The notes under the pieces are model-generated. The model had not been told where the DNA came from. It ran no database searches and saw only the letters and a program-made list of their open reading frames with translations. From assembly GCF_037076345.1 (NCBI RefSeq), contig NZ_AP024702.1, forward strand, positions 1,302,001-1,366,000: a stretch of 64,000 nucleotides of DNA. The letters are read 5' to 3'. Shown piece after piece: positions 1 to 10,462 of the stretch. Origin of the DNA: Haloferula helveola (GTDB lineage: Bacteria > Verrucomicrobiota > Verrucomicrobiia > Verrucomicrobiales > Akkermansiaceae). Both the position numbers and the translations under genes were made by a program. The first letter of the stretch is position 1. The number at the start of each line of letters is the position of its first letter.

Positions 1-3000
1 TGGAGCCGGCACCGGTATCGGTCGCGAGATTGGAAACCGAGTTGGTATCGAAAAGCACCGCGTCACCAACGCCGGGAGAAGCACCACCGATCCAGTTCGA
101 TCCCGCCGCCCAGGTCGCGTCGGTCAGACCTTCCCAGGTCTTGAGACTGCTGCCGGACTCGGGGACCAGCGTGATCGTAACCTCAGCCGGGGTCGATGTG
201 TTGACGCCATCGCTCACTTCGAAGGTCAAAACGTCGGTGCCCGATGCGCCACCATTGGGGGTGTAGGTGAGATTGGGAGCGGTTCCGCTCAAAACGCCCT
301 TCGACGGGCTGTCGACGACCGTGAAGGTCAGTACCCCGGGTTCGAAGTCGCTTCCGGTCAGCGTGATCGGTGTCGCGGCTCCGCCGAAAATGGTCAGGCT
401 CTGAGGATCGGCGACCGGCACGTAGTTCGCCGGCGGAACCGCGGTGTCACTGACCGTGCCGCCGACCTGGTATTCAAGCACCGCGCCCGGCAAGGGAGCA
501 GCGCCACCCGTCGGGGCGGCCCACACTCCCGGCGACTGCCAGTTCCAGGTGAAGCTGCAGTGGTCGCCGCCACCGCCTTCCTTGTGGAGAACCTCGACGT
601 AGTAGCGTTGGCCGCCAACAAGGGTGATCGGAGCGGAAGCGGGTGCTCCCGACCAAGCGCGATACCCACGATAGCTCGGCTCCGACGCGATCAGCACCCG
701 GTTCGCCCGTGTGGCGTCGGTCGAGAGCCAGAGTTCCGAAGCATCGTCGGTCGCGAGGTAGAATGTGTAGTCGCCATTCTCCGGCGGTGTGATCCAGCCG
801 GCGATCCGTTGCCCGTAGTTGTCGGCGTAGTTCTGCGGAGCCTCACCGCCGGCAATGAACTCACCCACGTCCGGGAAGTTCGGATAGGAAGCGGCACCGG
901 TCAGGGAAGCGACCGAGGCCCCGGAAATGCCCGTGTAGACGTCGCGCCAAAGCCCACCCCAACCGAAGCTGCCGACCCCATCGACGCTCAGCGTCGCCAC
1001 GTCGCTGGTGGTCGTCCCGTAGGCATTGGAGATCACGCAGTCGTAGTCTCCCGCGGAAGCCGCGGCCACGTTTGGAATGCTCAGCAACGGCGAGGTGCTG
1101 GCGGAGCCGATCGGCGATCCGTCGAGACGCCATTGGTAGACGAGTGGCGTGGTGCCTTGGGCATCGACGGTGAAACTCACGGACTCGCCTTGGGAAGCGG
1201 TGCGCGACGATGGCTCCGTCACCACGTAAGGTGCGATGCCCGCGGGAGGCGCCACCGTATCGACCAGCAAATCGATCGGCTCGGTCAGCGTGTAGCCCGC
1301 GGTCGTCACTTCCAGCTGCACCCGGTAGGTGCCGTCCGAGGGAACCGTGACATCGGTCGTCGCGGCGGCAGGGCTGCCGAAGGTGGCCGTTCCGGGTCCG
1401 GAAACATGCGTCCAACTCGCGGTGTAGCTTGCCGGGGCGAGCACGTTGCCGTCGATGTCGGTGATGTCGACCTCGAGCGATTTCGTCAGCGAGTCCACCC
1501 GTGCCTGACGCGCCTCGAGCGCCGGCCAGGAGTTCACCGGAGCCTTCATGTGGAACACGAGCTGGTCGGGATCGGGAACCGGGAAACCGGGCAGGTTGCC
1601 CGACCGGATCGCGGTCGCGATCGCCCCGTTCACCAGCGCGACGTTGCCCTTGTTCAGATAGCTGTCGCCACCGTTGTTCTGGCGACCGGGGAAGTAGGCG
1701 ACCGAACCGCTCGGGCCGCGCGACAGCACGGTGTAAAAGCGCGAGTTCTCCTGATAGTGGCGGCGGCCGCGGTCACCGACCCACGGCATCGCCATTTGCG
1801 ACAGCGCGACACCGCCAAGGGTGTAGGCGTGCGCGTGCTGCTGCCGGAACCAACGCCGCACGAGATAGTCCTCCTGGCGCGCCGCCTTGTCGTTGTCGTC
1901 CGCCGTTCCGGCCAGGCCGTAGAGATTCCATCCGGCGAAGGCTCCGCCGGTGCGGCCGGAACTGTCGCCACCGCCCTGCTGGCCGACGTAGCCGACATTG
2001 CCGTCGTCGGATCCGCCGCCAACATTGGTCGCGACCTTGATCCGGTCCCAGCACCACAGGAATTTCTCCTCGATGTCGGGCAAGGGATCGCCCGAAGCGT
2101 CGTTCAGCGTCGTCCCCGGTGTCACGGTGTGATCCGCCCCGGCCAGCTTGGTCAGCGCCAGCGCGGTGACCGCGTGGGCGTTCATGATGTTGAGCCCGCC
2201 CGCGCCGTTGTAGTGCGAGTAGTCACCGTGCACGCCGCCGTGTCCCATGCGTCCGTCACCCGCAACAAAGACGGTGCCGGCGTCGTTGTATTGGCTCCAG
2301 TGCTGGACCCGGTTGGCCACCATCTCGGCGGCTTTCTGGACGATCGTGTCGGCCGAAGTGTCGCCCGTCTTCGAGCGGTAAAGTGCGAGAAACATCGTAC
2401 TTGCGCAGACGTCCCAGTTTTCAAGCCCCGGTCCCTGCGAGTCATAGAGCGCCTGGTCGATGCTCGGCTCCACCGGCTCGAAGGCGCGGCCGTTCAGGTA
2501 GTCCTCGCAACGCGTGCGGAGCTTGTCGATCGAGTTGCGGAACGGTCTCGCGCCGGTGGTCGAGTTCCAGTCCGGGTGCGACAGCAGGATGATTCCGAAC
2601 CAGCCGCTGTTGTAGCCGAAGTTGCCGTTCGAACTGGCATTCACCTTGGCGTGGATCTCGTCGCAGCACCACTCGTAGGCGGCATCGCCCTTCGAACTCC
2701 CCGCGGGCCATGCCGGTCCGAGCTCCCCGGAGGTGCCGACGGTGACCGGAATGTCGACGCCGCCGGTGCCGCTGCGGATCACGTTGAGGGTCACGATGCC
2801 GGTTCCGCCCTCGGCCCGGTCGATCGCCATGCCGAGATCCTGAACCGCTCCCTGGTAGCCGTTGTTCGAGTTCGTCGAGTGGACCCCGAACGGGATCCCG
2901 TCGGCGCCGGCGATGAAATCACCCGCCAGCAGCCCGGCGGTGGCGCCCGGTCCTCCGGACTGGACACTCTTGACGACGACCAGCCCGGATCCGGGCACTC

Positions 3001-3109
3001 CGTCGCCGGTCCCTCCGATCGGACCGAGTGGGAAATCTTCAGCGGAAACGGCGGCTGGCAGGCCAAGCGCAGCCAAACAGACCAGCAAACGAGCGGGCAG
3101 GCACTTCAT
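1..3109 (-). CDS. Large secreted multidomain protein (PDZ, DUF6288-like, Ig-like, PA14), 3' end outside window
   Basis: The reading frame starts with ATG at 3109 and stays open to the left edge, giving about 1036 residues and no stop, so the C-terminus is missing. A Sec signal peptide (MKCLPARLLVCLAALGLPAAVSAE) is followed by a PDZ-like segment at about residues 38-115 (GSGLVVVKSVQSGGPGA). A central region of about residues 150-540, with repeated W, H and G-rich motifs, resembles the DUF6288 proteins of Verrucomicrobia. Then come an Ig-like domain (about 625-700), a PA14-like domain (about 716-855, with YTFYLATDDASELWLS) and a cadherin-like/Big domain (about 900-985). The last residues (LKTWEGLTDATWAAGSNW) look like the beginning of an autotransporter-associated beta-strand repeat. 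It is probably a cell-surface or released protein that binds or acts on polysaccharide; that role is inferred from the domains. A long opposite-strand frame covers the same bases and is a shadow. Confidence 0.85.
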   Translation of the reverse strand, partial: MKCLPARLLVCLAALGLPAAVSAEDFPLGPIGGTGDGVPGSGLVVVKSVQSGGPGATAGLLAGDFIAGADGIPFGVHSTNSNNGYQGAVQDLGMAIDRAEGGTGIVTLNVIRSGTGGVDIPVTVGTSGELGPAWPAGSSKGDAAYEWCCDEIHAKVNASSNGNFGYNSGWFGIILLSHPDWNSTTGARPFRNSIDKLRTRCEDYLNGRAFEPVEPSIDQALYDSQGPGLENWDVCASTMFLALYRSKTGDTSADTIVQKAAEMVANRVQHWSQYNDAGTVFVAGDGRMGHGGVHGDYSHYNGAGGLNIMNAHAVTALALTKLAGADHTVTPGTTLNDASGDPLPDIEEKFLWCWDRIKVATNVGGGSDDGNVGYVGQQGGGDSSGRTGGAFAGWNLYGLAGTADDNDKAARQEDYLVRRWFRQQHAHAYTLGGVALSQMAMPWVGDRGRRHYQENSRFYTVLSRGPSGSVAYFPGRQNNGGDSYLNKGNVALVNGAIATAIRSGNLPGFPVPDPDQLVFHMKAPVNSWPALEARQARVDSLTKSLEVDITDIDGNVLAPASYTASWTHVSGPGTATFGSPAAATTDVTVPSDGTYRVQLEVTTAGYTLTEPIDLLVDTVAPPAGIAPYVVTEPSSRTASQGESVSFTVDAQGTTPLVYQWRLDGSPIGSASTSPLLSIPNVAAASAGDYDCVISNAYGTTTSDVATLSVDGVGSFGWGGLWRDVYTGISGASVASLTGAASYPNFPDVGEFIAGGEAPQNYADNYGQRIAGWITPPENGDYTFYLATDDASELWLSTDATRANRVLIASEPSYRGYRAWSGAPASAPITLVGGQRYYVEVLHKEGGGGDHCSFTWNWQSPGVWAAPTGGAAPLPGAVLEYQVGGTVSDTAVPPANYVPVADPQSLTIFGGAATPITLTGSDFEPGVLTFTVVDSPSKGVLSGTAPNLTYTPNGGASGTDVLTFEVSDGVNTSTPAEVTITLVPESGSSLKTWEGLTDATWAAGSNWIGGASPGVGDAVLFDTNSVSNLATDTGAGS

Positions 3110-3255
3110 TGGGCTTGAACGGGTTGGGCAGTAATTTGGGATGGGGCAGTGTCCGACTTCCGTCTGGACAAAGACCATACAATGGGCAAAACGGATCCTG
3201 AAACACGCTTTTTTTTGATCTTTAGCGCCAGCATACGCAAATTCCCTTAGCTTTC

Positions 3256-4056
3256 ATGAAGTTACGTCCCCTGCCATTTCTGATCGGCCTGCCACTGCTC
3301 GGGCTGGCGATCTATGGCATTTCCCGAATGGGTGACGGTGCGCCGGAGGAGAAATTGGAGATCATTGAGGAACCCGCGAATCCAACACCCGAACCCTCCG
3401 GGCCGCCGGAATCTCCGCCCGCCGAAGTGCCAGGTGCCACACCGCCCAACGAATCCGCCGTGGTCCCGCTCGGCGACGAGCGCTACCGGATCGGCCGGGT
3501 CGAGTTCGACAAGTCGAAGCGGACGATCACCGTTCCCGCCGCCGTTCTGATGCGAGAGAATCCGGTCGAGTACATGCTGGTGACCCGCAAAGGAAAGGTC
3601 CACGAGTCGGTGTTCGTGACCGACGTCGAGCCGCGCGACATCCACGTGGCTGCGCTGCTGATGGGCATGCAGCCGACGGCAGAACTGGGGCCGATGGAGC
3701 AGGCCCTCGCCGTGCCGAAGGGATCCGCCATCCAGGCGTGGATCGAGTGGGACCGGAACGGACCACCGGCGAAGATCAACCTCCACGAAGCGCTCGCGCT
3801 GACGGGTGCCGGAGGCGACGGGGCCGGTCAGAGCCCGGCGCCCGCCACGCTCTGGCTCTACAACGGCTCGCGGGTCCAGCAGGACGGCACCTTTGTCGCA
3901 AGCCGCGACGGATCCGTCATTTCGATCATCCGCGACGGTGAAGCGCTGATCAATTACCCGGGATCCACCCGTGACAACGACGAGGTCCACATCCCCAACA
4001 CCGAGGCCCTGCCGAAGGTCGGTCACCCGGTGCGCATCGTCTTCAAACTCCGCTAG
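3256..4056 (+). CDS. YdjY-domain exported/membrane-anchored protein
   Basis: 266 residues. An N-terminal hydrophobic segment (PLPFLIGLPLLGLAIYGI) acts as signal or anchor, followed by a Pro/Glu-rich spacer to about residue 75. The rest resembles the YdjY family: a beta-rich stretch with VLMRENPVEYMLVTRKGK, then HESVF and HVAALLMGMQP. YdjY-type proteins are common in Planctomycetes and Verrucomicrobia and their biochemical function is unknown. The gene stands alone between the divergent large secreted protein and uvrA, which begins 31 bases downstream. An equally long antisense frame is judged a shadow because only this strand gives a signal peptide and a recognisable family. Confidence 0.8.
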   Translation: MKLRPLPFLIGLPLLGLAIYGISRMGDGAPEEKLEIIEEPANPTPEPSGPPESPPAEVPGATPPNESAVVPLGDERYRIGRVEFDKSKRTITVPAAVLMRENPVEYMLVTRKGKVHESVFVTDVEPRDIHVAALLMGMQPTAELGPMEQALAVPKGSAIQAWIEWDRNGPPAKINLHEALALTGAGGDGAGQSPAPATLWLYNGSRVQQDGTFVASRDGSVISIIRDGEALINYPGSTRDNDEVHIPNTEALPKVGHPVRIVFKLR

Positions 4057-4087
4057 CCACACCGGCCATCCGGCCTAGTCTGCCGAC

Positions 4088-7000
4088 GTGGCGAGCAAGA
4101 CACGCAGCAGCGCGAGAAAAACCGGCCGGAAATCGAGCAAGAAGCGGGCCGCGGAGATTCCCGCCATCCGCATCCGCGGCGCGCGCCAGCACAACCTCAA
4201 GGGCCTCGATCTCGATATCCCGCTCGGCCAGCTCACGGTGGTCACCGGTCCGTCCGGATCGGGCAAATCTTCGCTCGCCTTCCACACACTCTACGCCGAG
4301 GGCCAGCGCCGCTACGTCGAGACCTTCTCGCCCTACGTCCGGCAGTTCTTCGACCGCATGGACAAGCCGGACGTCGACCGCATCGACGGCATCCCGCCCG
4401 CGATCGCGATCGAGCAGAAGAACAACATCCGGACCACCCGCTCGACGGTCGGCACGCTGACCGAGATCAACGACTACCTGAAGCTCCTCTTCGCCCGCGC
4501 GGCGACCGGTCACGACCCGAAGACCGGCGCCGAAATCCGGCCCGACTCGCCGGAGTCGGCCGCCGAATGGGTGATCGCCAACCTTTCCGGAGAGCAGGTC
4601 CTCGTGACCTTCCCGGTGCCCGTCCCGGAGGAAACGAAGAGCGAGGACCTCTTCCCCTTTCTCAACCAGCAGGGCTACCTCCGGATCCTCGACGCCAACG
4701 GCCGGGTCCTACGCACCGATGAGCAGCCCGCAGCTTTCGAAGCCGGGACCAAGGTGGAGGTCATCCAAGACCGGATTCGCGTTTCGAAGTCGTCCCAGAC
4801 CCGACTCCTCGAGGCCTTCGAAACCGCGTTCGCGCTCGGCAAGGGCAGCGCCGCCGCGAATGCCGAGTCGCTCCCCTCGCCGCGCAGCTTCACGACGAGT
4901 TGGACCAACCCGGAGACCGGCTTCACGCTGCGTCCCCCCACCCCGTCGCTCTTCTCCTTCAACAACCCGCTCGGTGCCTGCCCGAAGTGCCGCGGCTTCG
5001 GCCGGGTGATCGGTCTGGATCTTGAGAAGGCCGTGCCGGACCCGACGCTCTCGATCGCCAAGGGAGCCATCAAGCCGTTCCAAGGAGAGCGCGGCGACGA
5101 ATGCCAGCGCGACCTCGTCCGCAACTGCCGCGAGCGCGGCATCGACATCCGAACGCCGTGGGAAGACCTCGATGAGGACGTCCGCGAGTGGGTCAATTAC
5201 GGCGACAGCCCCGACGCCGACATGGAGGAGATGGAGGAGATCTGGCGCGACGGCGGCTGGTACGGAGTGAAGGGCTTCTTCGATTGGCTCGAAACGAAGG
5301 CCTACAAGATGCACGTCCGCGTCTTCCTCTCGCGCTACCGGTCCTACACCGCCTGCCCGAAGTGCCGCGGACGCCGACTGCAGCCCGAGGCCCTCTGTTT
5401 CCGGGTGGGTGGCAAGACGTTGCCGGACCTCTGGAAACTGCCGGTCAACGAACTCCACGCTTTCTTTCGGGAGCTCGACCTGCCGCTGGAGAACAACCCG
5501 TCACTCAAGCTTGTCTGGACCGAGATCGCGTCGCGCCTCGGCTACCTTGAGCAGGTCGGGCTCGGCTACCTCACACTCGACCGCCCGGCGCGCACGCTCT
5601 CCGGCGGCGAGATCGAGCGGGTCAACCTGACGAGCTGCCTCGGTGCGTCGCTTTCGAACACGCTGTTCGTGCTCGATGAGCCCACCGTCGGTCTTCACGC
5701 CCGCGACATCGAGCGCCTCGTCGGCGTGATGCACGACCTGCGCGACAAGGGGAACACGCTCGTCGTGGTCGAACACGAGGAGACCGTGATGCGCGCCGCC
5801 GACCAACTCGTCGACCTCGGCCCCGCTTCCGGCGAACACGGCGGAACCCTGATCTACCAAGGCGAGGTCGGATCGGACGCCCCCGGCCGAAAGGCGGACG
5901 AGCGAGGGCGCTCGTCCCTACCCGGAACCCTCCCCTGGCTCACCGGCGAGCGCTCGATCGCCCTCCCTGAAAACCGCCGCGAACCGGAGAACGGCAAGCT
6001 GACGGTCAAGGGTGCGACCCGCCACAACCTGCACAAGCTCGACGCCGACATCCCGCTCGGACTGCTCGTCTGCCTCACCGGCGTTTCCGGCTCCGGAAAG
6101 TCCACCCTCGCCCACGACGTCATCTACGCCAACCTCGCCCGCAAGCTCCGTCAGCCGACCGAGGAACTCGACCCGGCCCCGATCAAGGAACTACGTGGAT
6201 CGCAGTACATCAGCGAGGTCCAGCTGGTCGACCAATCACCGCTCGCACGGACGTCGCGCTCGACGCCCGCCATCCTGCTCGGCGCGTTCAACGAGATCCG
6301 CCAGCTCTTCGCCCAGACATCCGACGCCCGTTCGCGCGGCTGCACCACCGGATACTTTTCCTTCAACTCCGGCGACGGCCGCTGCGACCGCTGCTCCGGC
6401 GCCGGCTTCGAGAAGGTCGAGATGCAGTTCCTTTCGGACATCCAGGTCACCTGCCCGGACTGCGGCGGCCGACGCTACAAGCCGTCGGCCCTCGACATCC
6501 ACTACCGCGGCAAGTCGATCGCCGACATCCTCGACCTGACCGTCGATCAGGCCCTCGCCTTCTACGCCGACGATCCGTCATCGACCTCGTCGACCCGCAA
6601 GCGCCACAGCTCGATCCGTCGCGCGCTGCTTCCATTGAGTGAGGTCGGCCTCGGCTACGTGAAGCTCGGCCAGCCGTTGAACACCTTGTCCGGCGGTGAG
6701 TCGCAACGCCTGAAGCTCTGCCAGGTCGTCGCCGAGGACACCGGCAAGCGCCACAAGAAGCCGCGCTTCCTGATCCTCGACGAACCGACGACCGGTCTCC
6801 ATTTCGGCGACATCGAACGCCTACTCGGTGTGTTCCAGAAGCTCGTCGGACAGGGCCACACGCTGCTGGTCATCGAACACAACCTCGACGTGATCAAGTC
6901 GGCCGACTGGATCCTCGAGCTCGGCCCGGGTGCCGGTGCCGACGGCGGCAAGCTAGTCGCCGAGGGCCCGCCGGAGAAGGTCGCCACGCTCAAGACCGAA

Positions 7001-9799
7001 ACCGCCCGCTTCCTCAAGCCCGCCCTCAAAGGTCGGGCCCAAAAAGGTAGGGACGAGCGCCCCCGCTCGTCCGCAGCCCGAAGGACCAACTCGTCCTCCC
7101 ACACCCTCTCCGACGCCTCCATCACCCTCCGCGGCGCACGCGAGCACAACCTCAAGAACATCGACGTCGACATCCCGCGCGACCAGTTCGTCGTGGTCTC
7201 CGGCCTGTCCGGCAGCGGCAAGTCGACCCTGGCCTTCGACATCCTGTTCGCAGAGGGACAGCGGCGATTCCTCGACTCGATGTCGGCCTACGCCCGCCAG
7301 TTCGCCGAACAACTCGAGAAGCCGGAACTCGACATCCTCAACGGCCTGCCGCCGACCGTGGCGATCGAGCAACGGGTTTCCCAAGGCGGCATGAAGTCGA
7401 CCGTCGCCACCGTCACCGAGCTCTGGAACTTCATCCGGCTGCTCTACGCCAAGCTCGGCACGCGCTATTGCCCGGACTGTGACGTGCCGGTCGAGAAGCA
7501 ATCGGTCGCGGCAATCGACAAAACCATCCACGGCCATCTGAAACGCGGCGGCGTCAGCATCCTCGCCCCCGTGATCCGCGGCCGGAAGGGCTACCACACG
7601 GAGGTCGCCGAGTGGGCACTGAAGCAGGGCTTCACGAAGCTGCTCGTCGACCGGCAGTTCCGCGAAGCCGAGGGCTTCGAAAGGCTGACCCGTTATCAAG
7701 AGCACGATATCGACGTCGTCGTGGCGGAGCCGTCGGGGCTTTCTGACAAAGCCGCCCTCAAAGACCTGTCCGCCTCGATCGAGCGGGCGCTGGAGATCGG
7801 CAAGGGCACGATCCGCATCCTCACCCCGGGCAAGGAGCTGGTTCTCCTTTCGACCGAAGCCAGTTGTCCGTCGTGCCACCAGTCCTTCGACGAACTCGAC
7901 CCGCGGCTGTTTTCCTTCAACTCACCCTACGGCTGGTGCACCGAATGCCGTGGCCACGGCCAGGTGCCGAAACGACGCCGGGCCTTTGATCCATCGCGCC
8001 ACGAATCGGTGCTCGCCGCCGAGCTCGATGCCGACCGCAAGGTCGCGCGGATGGACGACACCGAACTGGTCGAGTGTCCGTCCTGTCACGGCACACGCCT
8101 CAACCCCGAGTCCCGCGCCGTTCGCCTCGGAGGCGGAACGCCATCGTCGCGCAACAAGGCGGACTTGCGGATCTCCGACCTCTCGCGCTTCTCGGTCACC
8201 GACGCGGACACGCATTTCTCCAAGGTCAAGTTCACCGGACCTCGCGACCAGCTCATCGCACGGGACATTCTCCCCGAGATCACCCAGCGGCTCGCCTTCC
8301 TCGAACACGTCGGTCTCGGCTACCTCCAGCTCGACCGTTCCGCCACCACGCTGTCCGGCGGCGAAAGCCAGCGCATCCGGCTCGCCGCCCAACTCGGTTC
8401 CAACCTCCGCGGCGTCCTCTACGTGCTCGACGAGCCGACCATCGGCCTGCACCCGCGCGACAACGAACAGCTCCTCGACACGCTCATCGGCCTGCGCGAC
8501 CGAGGCAACTCGCTGATTGTCGTCGAGCACGACGAGGACACCATCGCCCGTGCCGACCACCTCATCGACCTCGGCCCCGCCGCCGGCCGCCTCGGTGGCG
8601 AGATCGTCTACCAAGGCGACCCGCCAACTTCGGCAGGTAGGGACGGGCGCCCCCGCCCGTCCGCCGGTCGGCCGAAGACCTCCGACCCTACCCTCTCCCC
8701 GACTTATCAGGCCCTCGTTCACCCGATCGTCCATCCGACGCGGGGAAAACGACGCGCCATTTCCAAATCGCATGCCCGGCTCAAGCTCACCGGCTGCCAT
8801 GCCAACAACCTGCGCGATGTCGACGTCGAGATCCCGCTGGGCCGCCTGACGGTGCTCACCGGCATTTCCGGCTCCGGCAAGTCGACCTTGATGCACCGCT
8901 GCCTCGCCGAGGCGGCGCGCGCCGGGAAAAAACCGAAGGGCGCGCCTTTCAAGTCGGCGGCCGGCTTCAAGGCGATCAAGTCGACTTACGAAGTCGACCA
9001 GTCTCCGATCGGCAAAACCTCGCGATCCTGCCCGGCGACCTACGTCAAGGTCTTCGACGACATCCGCAAGTTGTTTGCCCAGCTTCCCGACGCCCGCATG
9101 CGGGGCTACGATGCTTCCCGTTTTTCGTTCAATACCGGCGACGGACGCTGCGCGGTGTGCGAGGGCAACGGCCGGGTAAAGCTCGAGATGGACTTCCTTC
9201 CGACCACATGGATTCCCTGCGAGGCCTGCGACGAGCAGCGCTACAATCCGGCCACCCTCGAGGTCCGCTTCCGCGGCAAGAACATCGGTGAGATCCTCCA
9301 TCTCACGATCGAGGAAGCCGCCGCCTTTTTCGAATCGCAGCCACGGATCGCGGCTCCCCTGCAGCTCCTCGCCGACACCGGCCTCGGCTATCTCCAGCTC
9401 GGGCAGCCGTCGCCGACCGTCAGCGGCGGTGAAGCCCAGCGCATCAAGCTGGTGTCCCAGCTCATCCGCGGCCGGGGCGCCAAGGCAAGACTCGCGACGC
9501 GCGAGCTGAAGGCCACCAATCTCTACCTCATCGAGGAACCGACCGTCGGACTGCACCTCGAGGACGTGAAGCGCCTGATCGACGTCCTGCACCGGCTCGT
9601 CGACGAGGGTCACACCGTCGTGGTGATCGAGCACCACATGGCGGTTGCCGCAGAGGCTGACTGGATTCTCGACCTCGGCCCCGAGGGCGGCGCGGCGGGG
9701 GGGCGGATCGTCGCGCAGGGACCTCCGGAGAAGATCGCCCGCTCGAAACAATCGCGCACCGCGCCATTCCTCCGGGTCGAGTTGGAGAACCGGGACTGA
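4088..9799 (+). CDS. uvrA: Double-length excinuclease ABC subunit UvrA (four ABC modules)
   Basis: 1903 residues, about twice the usual 940, with GTG start. It is the DNA-damage recognition ATPase of nucleotide excision repair. Two complete UvrA units lie in tandem. Four Walker A loops are visible near residues 53, 665, 1039 and 1592 ([44 protein letters not shown]). Four ABC signatures lie near 504, 867, 1422 and 1777. The first reads LSGGEIER instead of LSGGESQR, so that site may differ in activity. Zinc-finger CxxC pairs occur in each unit ([28 protein letters not shown]). Tandem-duplicated UvrA is known from Chlamydia, so this fits a PVC-group trait. The three linkers between ABC modules each carry an in-frame copy of a genomic palindromic repeat (about residues 600-615, 985-1000 and 1516-1530). 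No uvrB or uvrC is in the window. Confidence 0.97.
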   Translation: MASKTRSSARKTGRKSSKKRAAEIPAIRIRGARQHNLKGLDLDIPLGQLTVVTGPSGSGKSSLAFHTLYAEGQRRYVETFSPYVRQFFDRMDKPDVDRIDGIPPAIAIEQKNNIRTTRSTVGTLTEINDYLKLLFARAATGHDPKTGAEIRPDSPESAAEWVIANLSGEQVLVTFPVPVPEETKSEDLFPFLNQQGYLRILDANGRVLRTDEQPAAFEAGTKVEVIQDRIRVSKSSQTRLLEAFETAFALGKGSAAANAESLPSPRSFTTSWTNPETGFTLRPPTPSLFSFNNPLGACPKCRGFGRVIGLDLEKAVPDPTLSIAKGAIKPFQGERGDECQRDLVRNCRERGIDIRTPWEDLDEDVREWVNYGDSPDADMEEMEEIWRDGGWYGVKGFFDWLETKAYKMHVRVFLSRYRSYTACPKCRGRRLQPEALCFRVGGKTLPDLWKLPVNELHAFFRELDLPLENNPSLKLVWTEIASRLGYLEQVGLGYLTLDRPARTLSGGEIERVNLTSCLGASLSNTLFVLDEPTVGLHARDIERLVGVMHDLRDKGNTLVVVEHEETVMRAADQLVDLGPASGEHGGTLIYQGEVGSDAPGRKADERGRSSLPGTLPWLTGERSIALPENRREPENGKLTVKGATRHNLHKLDADIPLGLLVCLTGVSGSGKSTLAHDVIYANLARKLRQPTEELDPAPIKELRGSQYISEVQLVDQSPLARTSRSTPAILLGAFNEIRQLFAQTSDARSRGCTTGYFSFNSGDGRCDRCSGAGFEKVEMQFLSDIQVTCPDCGGRRYKPSALDIHYRGKSIADILDLTVDQALAFYADDPSSTSSTRKRHSSIRRALLPLSEVGLGYVKLGQPLNTLSGGESQRLKLCQVVAEDTGKRHKKPRFLILDEPTTGLHFGDIERLLGVFQKLVGQGHTLLVIEHNLDVIKSADWILELGPGAGADGGKLVAEGPPEKVATLKTETARFLKPALKGRAQKGRDERPRSSAARRTNSSSHTLSDASITLRGAREHNLKNIDVDIPRDQFVVVSGLSGSGKSTLAFDILFAEGQRRFLDSMSAYARQFAEQLEKPELDILNGLPPTVAIEQRVSQGGMKSTVATVTELWNFIRLLYAKLGTRYCPDCDVPVEKQSVAAIDKTIHGHLKRGGVSILAPVIRGRKGYHTEVAEWALKQGFTKLLVDRQFREAEGFERLTRYQEHDIDVVVAEPSGLSDKAALKDLSASIERALEIGKGTIRILTPGKELVLLSTEASCPSCHQSFDELDPRLFSFNSPYGWCTECRGHGQVPKRRRAFDPSRHESVLAAELDADRKVARMDDTELVECPSCHGTRLNPESRAVRLGGGTPSSRNKADLRISDLSRFSVTDADTHFSKVKFTGPRDQLIARDILPEITQRLAFLEHVGLGYLQLDRSATTLSGGESQRIRLAAQLGSNLRGVLYVLDEPTIGLHPRDNEQLLDTLIGLRDRGNSLIVVEHDEDTIARADHLIDLGPAAGRLGGEIVYQGDPPTSAGRDGRPRPSAGRPKTSDPTLSPTYQALVHPIVHPTRGKRRAISKSHARLKLTGCHANNLRDVDVEIPLGRLTVLTGISGSGKSTLMHRCLAEAARAGKKPKGAPFKSAAGFKAIKSTYEVDQSPIGKTSRSCPATYVKVFDDIRKLFAQLPDARMRGYDASRFSFNTGDGRCAVCEGNGRVKLEMDFLPTTWIPCEACDEQRYNPATLEVRFRGKNIGEILHLTIEEAAAFFESQPRIAAPLQLLADTGLGYLQLGQPSPTVSGGEAQRIKLVSQLIRGRGAKARLATRELKATNLYLIEEPTVGLHLEDVKRLIDVLHRLVDEGHTVVVIEHHMAVAAEADWILDLGPEGGAAGGRIVAQGPPEKIARSKQSRTAPFLRVELENRD
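5888..5925 (-). repeat. Palindromic repeat inserted in frame in uvrA, copy A
   Basis: The bases read GGTAGGGACGAGCG...CGCTCGTCC on the minus strand, a hairpin-forming element. It encodes [12 protein letters not shown] in the linker between ABC modules 1 and 2 of UvrA. The same core occurs at 7046 and 8636 inside uvrA and, as GACGACT/AGTCGTC versions, in the intergenic cluster at 13027-13350. The reading frame is kept open. Confidence 0.8.
7046..7080 (+). repeat. Palindromic repeat inserted in frame in uvrA, copy B
   Basis: GGTAGGGACGAGCG followed by CCCCCGCTCGTCCG forms a near-perfect hairpin. It encodes [11 protein letters not shown] between the two UvrA units, that is between ABC modules 2 and 3. 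Orientation is opposite to copy A. Confidence 0.85.
8636..8671 (+). repeat. Palindromic repeat inserted in frame in uvrA, copy C
   Basis: GGTAGGGACGGGCG followed by CCCCCGCCCGTCCG. It encodes [11 protein letters not shown] in the linker between ABC modules 3 and 4. The two hairpin arms differ from copy B by compensating changes (GAGCG/CGCTC against GGGCG/CGCCC), so base pairing is retained. Confidence 0.85.
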
Positions 9800-9844
9800 G
9801 TCCCGACCTCACGATCTGGCTGGGCGGCCGTCGGGCCGCCACCA

Positions 9845-10348
9845 TCAGTCGAAATCGACGCTCGATGATCCCGAGCCGTCGTGCAGCACCTGGTCGATGA
9901 CGATGCAGGCGGCGAGGATCGCCACATCATCCTCACCATCGACGATCTGCACGCCGTACACGTCGGACATGCTGAAAAACTCCTTGCTGACGTTGGCCAC
10001 GACCCGACCACCGCGGGTGAATTCGTAGTCGTGGGTCCAGAAGCGGCCCTTGATCGTGTAGTCGTTGGGACCGGGCACATCGAGCGTGAACTCCTTGCTG
10101 AACCAGCGGAACTCCTTCACCACCTCCGCGAAGAGCTGTCCATTACGATGGATCTCGTAGCGAGGCATCATGGAGAACATCTTCTGCGAGATGAAGGCGA
10201 GTTCCTGGCCCGCCATGTCCTGAAAGGACAGCTTGTCACCCCATGAGAAGGCCTTGCCCTTCACTTGGAAAACCGGCCGTCCGACGTTGTCGCAAATCTT
10301 GAAGTCATCTCCCCACGACCAGAATTTCTCACGGATCTGATAAGTCAT
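9845..10348 (-). CDS. LURP-one-related (LOR/YxjI-like) protein
   Basis: 167 residues with no signal peptide or membrane segment. The pattern of repeated short beta strands (MTYQIREKFWSWGDDFKI, VKGKAFSWGDKLSF, QKMFSMMPRYEI, KEFRWFSKEFTLDV, GRFWTHDYEFT) is that of the LOR family, a tubby/scramblase-like beta-barrel fold. Function in bacteria is unclear. Transcription converges on uvrA with 45 bases between stops. That gap holds a small GC hairpin (GGCGGCC/GGCCGCC) with no T-run. Confidence 0.8.
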   Translation of the reverse strand: MTYQIREKFWSWGDDFKICDNVGRPVFQVKGKAFSWGDKLSFQDMAGQELAFISQKMFSMMPRYEIHRNGQLFAEVVKEFRWFSKEFTLDVPGPNDYTIKGRFWTHDYEFTRGGRVVANVSKEFFSMSDVYGVQIVDGEDDVAILAACIVIDQVLHDGSGSSSVDFD

Positions 10349-10419
10349 GACGGAGTGTGTCAGACCCCGCCTGCAGTCGGCAGTTACAATCCCCTTCCGT
10401 TCTTTGGAACGCGGCTGCC

Positions 10420-10454
10420 AAAAGAGAAAAGCCGCCTCCGGGCGGAGGCGGCTT
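10420..10454 (-). terminator. Rho-independent terminator of the W-repeat protein gene
   Basis: On the minus strand AAGCCGCCTCCG-CCC-GGAGGCGGCTT is followed by TTCTCTTTT. It lies immediately after the stop of the gene that ends at 10463. Confidence 0.85.
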
Positions 10455-10462
10455 GGATCGAA

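Noticed and set aside
560-3118. 852-residue open frame on the plus strand
   Set aside because: It is the shadow of the secreted multidomain protein on the minus strand, which has a signal peptide and recognisable domains. The plus-strand product is Arg/Gly/Val-rich with no family, as expected in GC-rich DNA.
3180-3255. Sigma-70 promoter before the YdjY-type gene
   Set aside because: AT-rich with a run of eight Ts, but no convincing -35/-10 pair at correct spacing could be chosen.
7922-9751. 609-residue minus-strand frame inside uvrA
   Set aside because: Antisense to conserved UvrA motifs; composition is that of a GC-rich shadow.
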